From Chryseobacterium sp. (GTDB lineage: Bacteria; Bacteroidota; Bacteroidia; Flavobacteriales; Weeksellaceae), in assembly GCF_008014695.1 (NCBI RefSeq), contig NZ_VOXE01000003.1, positions 522,313-586,312 on the forward strand: a stretch of 64,000 nt of DNA. Direction: 5' to 3'. How positions within the stretch are numbered: the first letter of the stretch is position 1; each line of letters begins with the position of its first letter. A program made the position numbers and the translations under genes. Below, in pieces: positions 61,630-64,000 of the stretch. A model generated the notes under the pieces. The model made no database searches. It was not told where the DNA came from and was given only the letters and a program-made list of their open reading frames with translations.

Positions 61630-62364
61630 ATGAAAATACAATTATCCCTGCTCGTTTTTTTCCTATTCTTTATAAATTTCCAGGCGCAGCAATACATTTT
61701 TGGAAATGTTTCGGCGGAATCCGGTGAGATGATTTCTGGCGCAGAAATAGTAAATATAAGATCCGGACAAAAGTACCTTACGGATCATTCAGGAAATTTC
61801 ATGATCGAAGTTGAGGCAAAAGACGAAATCCGCATCGCGAAAGAAGGCTTTGAAAGGCAAATCATCCATATAAAATCAACCAATTTCAGTAAACCTGTCA
61901 GCATTGTTCTGGTTAAAAGCGAAATCCTGATTGAAGAAGTGAATCTGGTGTACAAGCCCACCGGTAATCTTAAACAGGATGTGAAACATTATGGCGATTC
62001 AAGAAAATTAGCAGCGAAGAAAGGGGAACTGATGGATTATATTCAGCAACGCTCAGATCCTACCATCATGGCGTCTCAGCCCGGTGAATTTGTTCAGCCG
62101 GTCGGGCCAGGTTTCTCCATTGGTAAAGTTAAAAATAAATGGGATAAAATTGAGTTTTACAGAAGTCTGGTTACAGATTTAGGAGCAGCTTATTTCGCTG
62201 AAATAAACATCAGAAGAGAAGAGACAGATGCTTTTCTCAATTTTGCTTTACAGAATTTTGATTTCAGCAACATCTTGAAGTATGGGTATTATACGCCGTC
62301 AGAACTGATGAAGATACAGATGCTGATTGAGGAGAAAAGTAAAGCGTATAAAAACGCGAAATAA
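61630..62364 (+). CDS. Carboxypeptidase-regulatory-domain-like secreted protein
   Basis: This 244-aa protein starts MKIQLSLLVFFLFFINFQAQ (signal). A carboxypeptidase D regulatory-like domain with the pattern IFGNVSAESGEMISGAEIVNIRSGQKYLTDHSGNFMIEVEAKDEIRIAKEGFE follows (about 20-90). The C-terminus is helical and polar (AEINIRREETDAFLNFAL). Such domains are common in Bacteroidota surface proteins. Two earlier in-frame ATG codons exist (61591, 61624); 61630 gives the best signal. No partner system is clear. Confidence 0.8.
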   Translation: MKIQLSLLVFFLFFINFQAQQYIFGNVSAESGEMISGAEIVNIRSGQKYLTDHSGNFMIEVEAKDEIRIAKEGFERQIIHIKSTNFSKPVSIVLVKSEILIEEVNLVYKPTGNLKQDVKHYGDSRKLAAKKGELMDYIQQRSDPTIMASQPGEFVQPVGPGFSIGKVKNKWDKIEFYRSLVTDLGAAYFAEINIRREETDAFLNFALQNFDFSNILKYGYYTPSELMKIQMLIEEKSKAYKNAK

Positions 62365-62431
62365 TAAACCATAAATAAATCTAACTTTATATTTCAAAAA
62401 GTTTTATAATTTTATAGAATATTCTACTGAT

Positions 62432-63163
62432 ATGAACAGAAATATTATCGCCATAGCCATCGCAGCCTTAGGTTTTGTTATCGGACTTGCGCTTTTGGGC
62501 AGCGCTATCAAAAACCGGAATAAGGCAGACAATACCATATCCGTTACAGGATTAGGCACACAGAAATTTACTTCGGATCTCATCGCATGGAAGGGTGATT
62601 TTTCGCGAAACAGTTTTGAACTGAAATCGGCCTATGAATCGCTAGCAAACGATAAAAAAATCATCGAAAATTATTTGCTTTCGAAGGGAATTGCAAAAAA
62701 TGAAATGGTTTTTTCGGCTGTGGATATTCAGAAGCAATTCACGTATTCGAACGACTCCAACGGAGCCAGCCATCAGACTTTTTCCGGTTATCAGCTGTCA
62801 CAGTCGGTGTCTATTGACAGCAAAGAGGTGTCAAAAATCGAAAATCTTTCCAGAAATATTACTGAAATTATCAATCTGGGAATCGAATTCACTTCGTCGC
62901 CACCCAATTATTTTTACACCAAACTGGCCACTGTGAAACAGCAGATGATTGCAGATGCCACAAAAGATGCCAAACAGCGCGCGGAAAAGATCGCTGAAAA
63001 TGCGGGAAGTAGCCTCGGAAACCTGAAAAAAGCAACGATGGGAGTCACCCAGATCACCGAACCGAATTCTACTGAAGAATTTTCATACGGCGGCACCTTT
63101 AACACCTCTTCAAAAGACAAAGAAGCGAGTATCACCATTAAACTGGAATATGAGGTGGATTAA
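62432..63163 (+). CDS. SIMPL domain protein
   Basis: This 243-aa protein has an N-terminal hydrophobic segment (IIAIAIAALGFVIGLALLGSAI). The SIMPL (DUF541) region has ISVTGLGTQKFTSDLIAWKGDF, FSGYQLSQSVSIDSKEV and KDAKQRAEKIAENAGSSLGNLKKA, ending ITIKLEYEVD. It is probably anchored in or exported across the inner membrane. The family has no agreed biochemical role. It is convergent with the GNAT gene. Confidence 0.85.
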   Translation: MNRNIIAIAIAALGFVIGLALLGSAIKNRNKADNTISVTGLGTQKFTSDLIAWKGDFSRNSFELKSAYESLANDKKIIENYLLSKGIAKNEMVFSAVDIQKQFTYSNDSNGASHQTFSGYQLSQSVSIDSKEVSKIENLSRNITEIINLGIEFTSSPPNYFYTKLATVKQQMIADATKDAKQRAEKIAENAGSSLGNLKKATMGVTQITEPNSTEEFSYGGTFNTSSKDKEASITIKLEYEVD

Positions 63164-63199
63164 TACGAAAACTGTATTTCAGACCAACAACGAAAGCTT

Positions 63200-63712
63200 T
63201 TAGCAATAAACGACATCGTAAATTTCCTCCTTGATCCAGTCGGTCTTTTCAGGTTGCCAGTTGGCGAGAAGCCAGAGATTTAAAGGGTTTTTTCCTTCTT
63301 CATAACAAGGCTGTACATAATCCTCATCAATAACCGAGAAACCGTTGTTGGTATAGAACTGCAGTCTCCGCTTTGCATCTTCGTCCAGATGCTCCGGTTC
63401 TGCTTCCAGAACGATATGAGAGTAATTCTTAAAGAGATGGCTGATCATCTCAGCACCGTATTTTTGACTTCTGAATTCAGAAAAAATCTCAAAATGCTCA
63501 ATAAATATAAAATTGGTCAGTTCCCAGGAAATCAGATAACCCACATTGTTCAGGTCATCAAGCAGCGCATGAACTTTTACCTTGGGATTTTTAAATAGAC
63601 ACCTGAACTGTGATTCGCCGCGTCTTTCGTCTTCCGGAAAGGTTTCACAATACGATTTGTAAATTTCATCTGTCCTGAAATCATCGGTTGAAGTTACCTG
63701 TACATATTCCAT
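63200..63712 (-). CDS. GNAT-family N-acetyltransferase
   Basis: This 170-aa protein has a GNAT core. IYKSYCETFPEDERRGESQF is at the start, then VGYLISWELTNFIFIEHFEIFSEFRSQKYGAEMISHLF as the acetyl-CoA loop region, then RRLQFYTNNGFSVIDEDYVQPCYEEG. It looks like the general Chryseobacterium-type acetyltransferases. Substrate unknown. The promoter on the minus strand has TAGATTTG. Confidence 0.85.
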   Translation of the reverse strand: MEYVQVTSTDDFRTDEIYKSYCETFPEDERRGESQFRCLFKNPKVKVHALLDDLNNVGYLISWELTNFIFIEHFEIFSEFRSQKYGAEMISHLFKNYSHIVLEAEPEHLDEDAKRRLQFYTNNGFSVIDEDYVQPCYEEGKNPLNLWLLANWQPEKTDWIKEEIYDVVYC

Positions 63713-63734
63713 ATCAAAGCTGAATTATTTTTCC

Positions 63735-63742
63735 CAAATCTA
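63735..63742 (-). promoter_or_regulatory. -7 box before the GNAT gene
   Basis: TAGATTTG on the minus strand is an exact TAnnTTTG match 22 bp upstream of the start codon. Confidence 0.55.
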
Positions 63743-63801
63743 CATTTTTGGAACGAAATAATTGAAATCAGAATCAAAATTTTTAAAAAAAATATCGAAG
63801 A

Positions 63802-64000
63802 TTACAGGTCAAAGACATTCGGGCGTCTTGTGATGAAAATATCCTTAACCCAAAGCGAGAACGCCAGGATCAGATAAATGAGGAAAAAGAATCCAACCGT
63901 GGCAAAAGTAGAGTAGATGAAGAAAACGCGCAGTTTGGAAACGGGGATCCCAAGTTTGGAACCCATTCTCGTCAATACACCAAACCATTCCCGTTCTACG
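63802..64000 (-). CDS. PspC domain protein (5' truncated by window edge)
   Basis: The C-terminal 65 residues are visible on the minus strand. They read VERE, then WFGVLTRMGSKLGIPVSKLR, then a hydrophobic span VFFIYSTFATVGFFFLIYLI and LAFSLWVKDIFI, ending RRPNVFDL. The shape matches PspC-domain proteins, where the first part is a small soluble unit and the rest a membrane span. PspC is linked to the phage-shock response in other bacteria. The N-terminus lies beyond base 64000. Confidence 0.75.
   Translation of the reverse strand, partial: VEREWFGVLTRMGSKLGIPVSKLRVFFIYSTFATVGFFFLIYLILAFSLWVKDIFITRRPNVFDL

Overview
The window reads as chromosomal DNA of a Bacteroidota, most likely a flavobacterium of the Chryseobacterium/Kaistella group (Weeksellaceae). 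The evidence is: a long S10-spc-alpha ribosomal cluster starting at rplC with rpsJ absent; TAnnTTTG -7 boxes in front of many genes; A-rich start regions without Shine-Dalgarno motifs; a type IX secretion sorting tail; an OmpA protein with thrombospondin type-3 calcium repeats; a TonB-dependent barrel receptor; and AT-rich intergenic DNA. No rRNA, tRNA, insertion sequence, phage or CRISPR array was seen.

Layout. 1-2.4 kb is a small accessory patch: the end of a Cys-rich secreted protein, a decayed lipoprotein gene with several in-frame TAA codons, and a retropepsin-like protease, with two near-identical terminators. 2.5-3.0 kb is an iron-permease-family membrane protein. 3.06-17.2 kb is the ribosomal protein cluster (rplC to rplQ, with secY, infA and rpoA), all on the plus strand and ending in a strong terminator. 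Four spacers inside or just after it hold 7-bp-periodic repeats or hairpins. 17.3-20.6 kb holds a small lipoprotein, enolase and citrate synthase. 20.6-23.9 kb holds DUF2200 and two guanidino-group-modifying enzymes flanking cutC. 23.9-29.3 kb is mostly on the minus strand: a TonB-type receptor, then recJ-nadD-DUF3817. 29.6-31.2 kb is a tandem pair of exported ferritin-like proteins.

31.3-35.9 kb carries a YbiT-type ABC-F protein, smpB, a major OmpA-type porin and yebC. 36.2-43.3 kb is a membrane/AAA+ module: RDD protein (divergent), SpoIIM-like protein, a multi-pass membrane protein, DUF4129, DUF4350, MoxR ATPase and DUF58. It is conserved in Bacteroidota but functionally obscure, and is the best candidate for an under-described multi-gene system here. 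43.3-48.4 kb has a DUF4160-DUF2442 fusion, an OsmC protein, a 3 x 44 bp palindrome array, a GH63-type glucosidase and a GNAT-like protein. 48.5-54.8 kb has a candidate 27-aa membrane microprotein, folE, cysS, a T9SS cargo protein with an inverted repeat over its start codon, and malQ. 55-64 kb has a Tyr/Asn-rich secreted protein, a glycosyltransferase, a Spy-like protein, ferritin, an AddA-type helicase-nuclease, a carboxypeptidase-regulatory-domain protein, a SIMPL protein, a GNAT acetyltransferase and a partial PspC protein.

Most genes are core housekeeping. The unusual signals are in non-coding structure (heptad-periodic spacers, the 44-bp palindromic array, start-codon inverted repeat, promoters almost touching start codons), in the decayed lipoprotein, in the DUF4160-DUF2442 fusion and in the MoxR module. 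All calls come from reading the sequence and translations; no database search was run.
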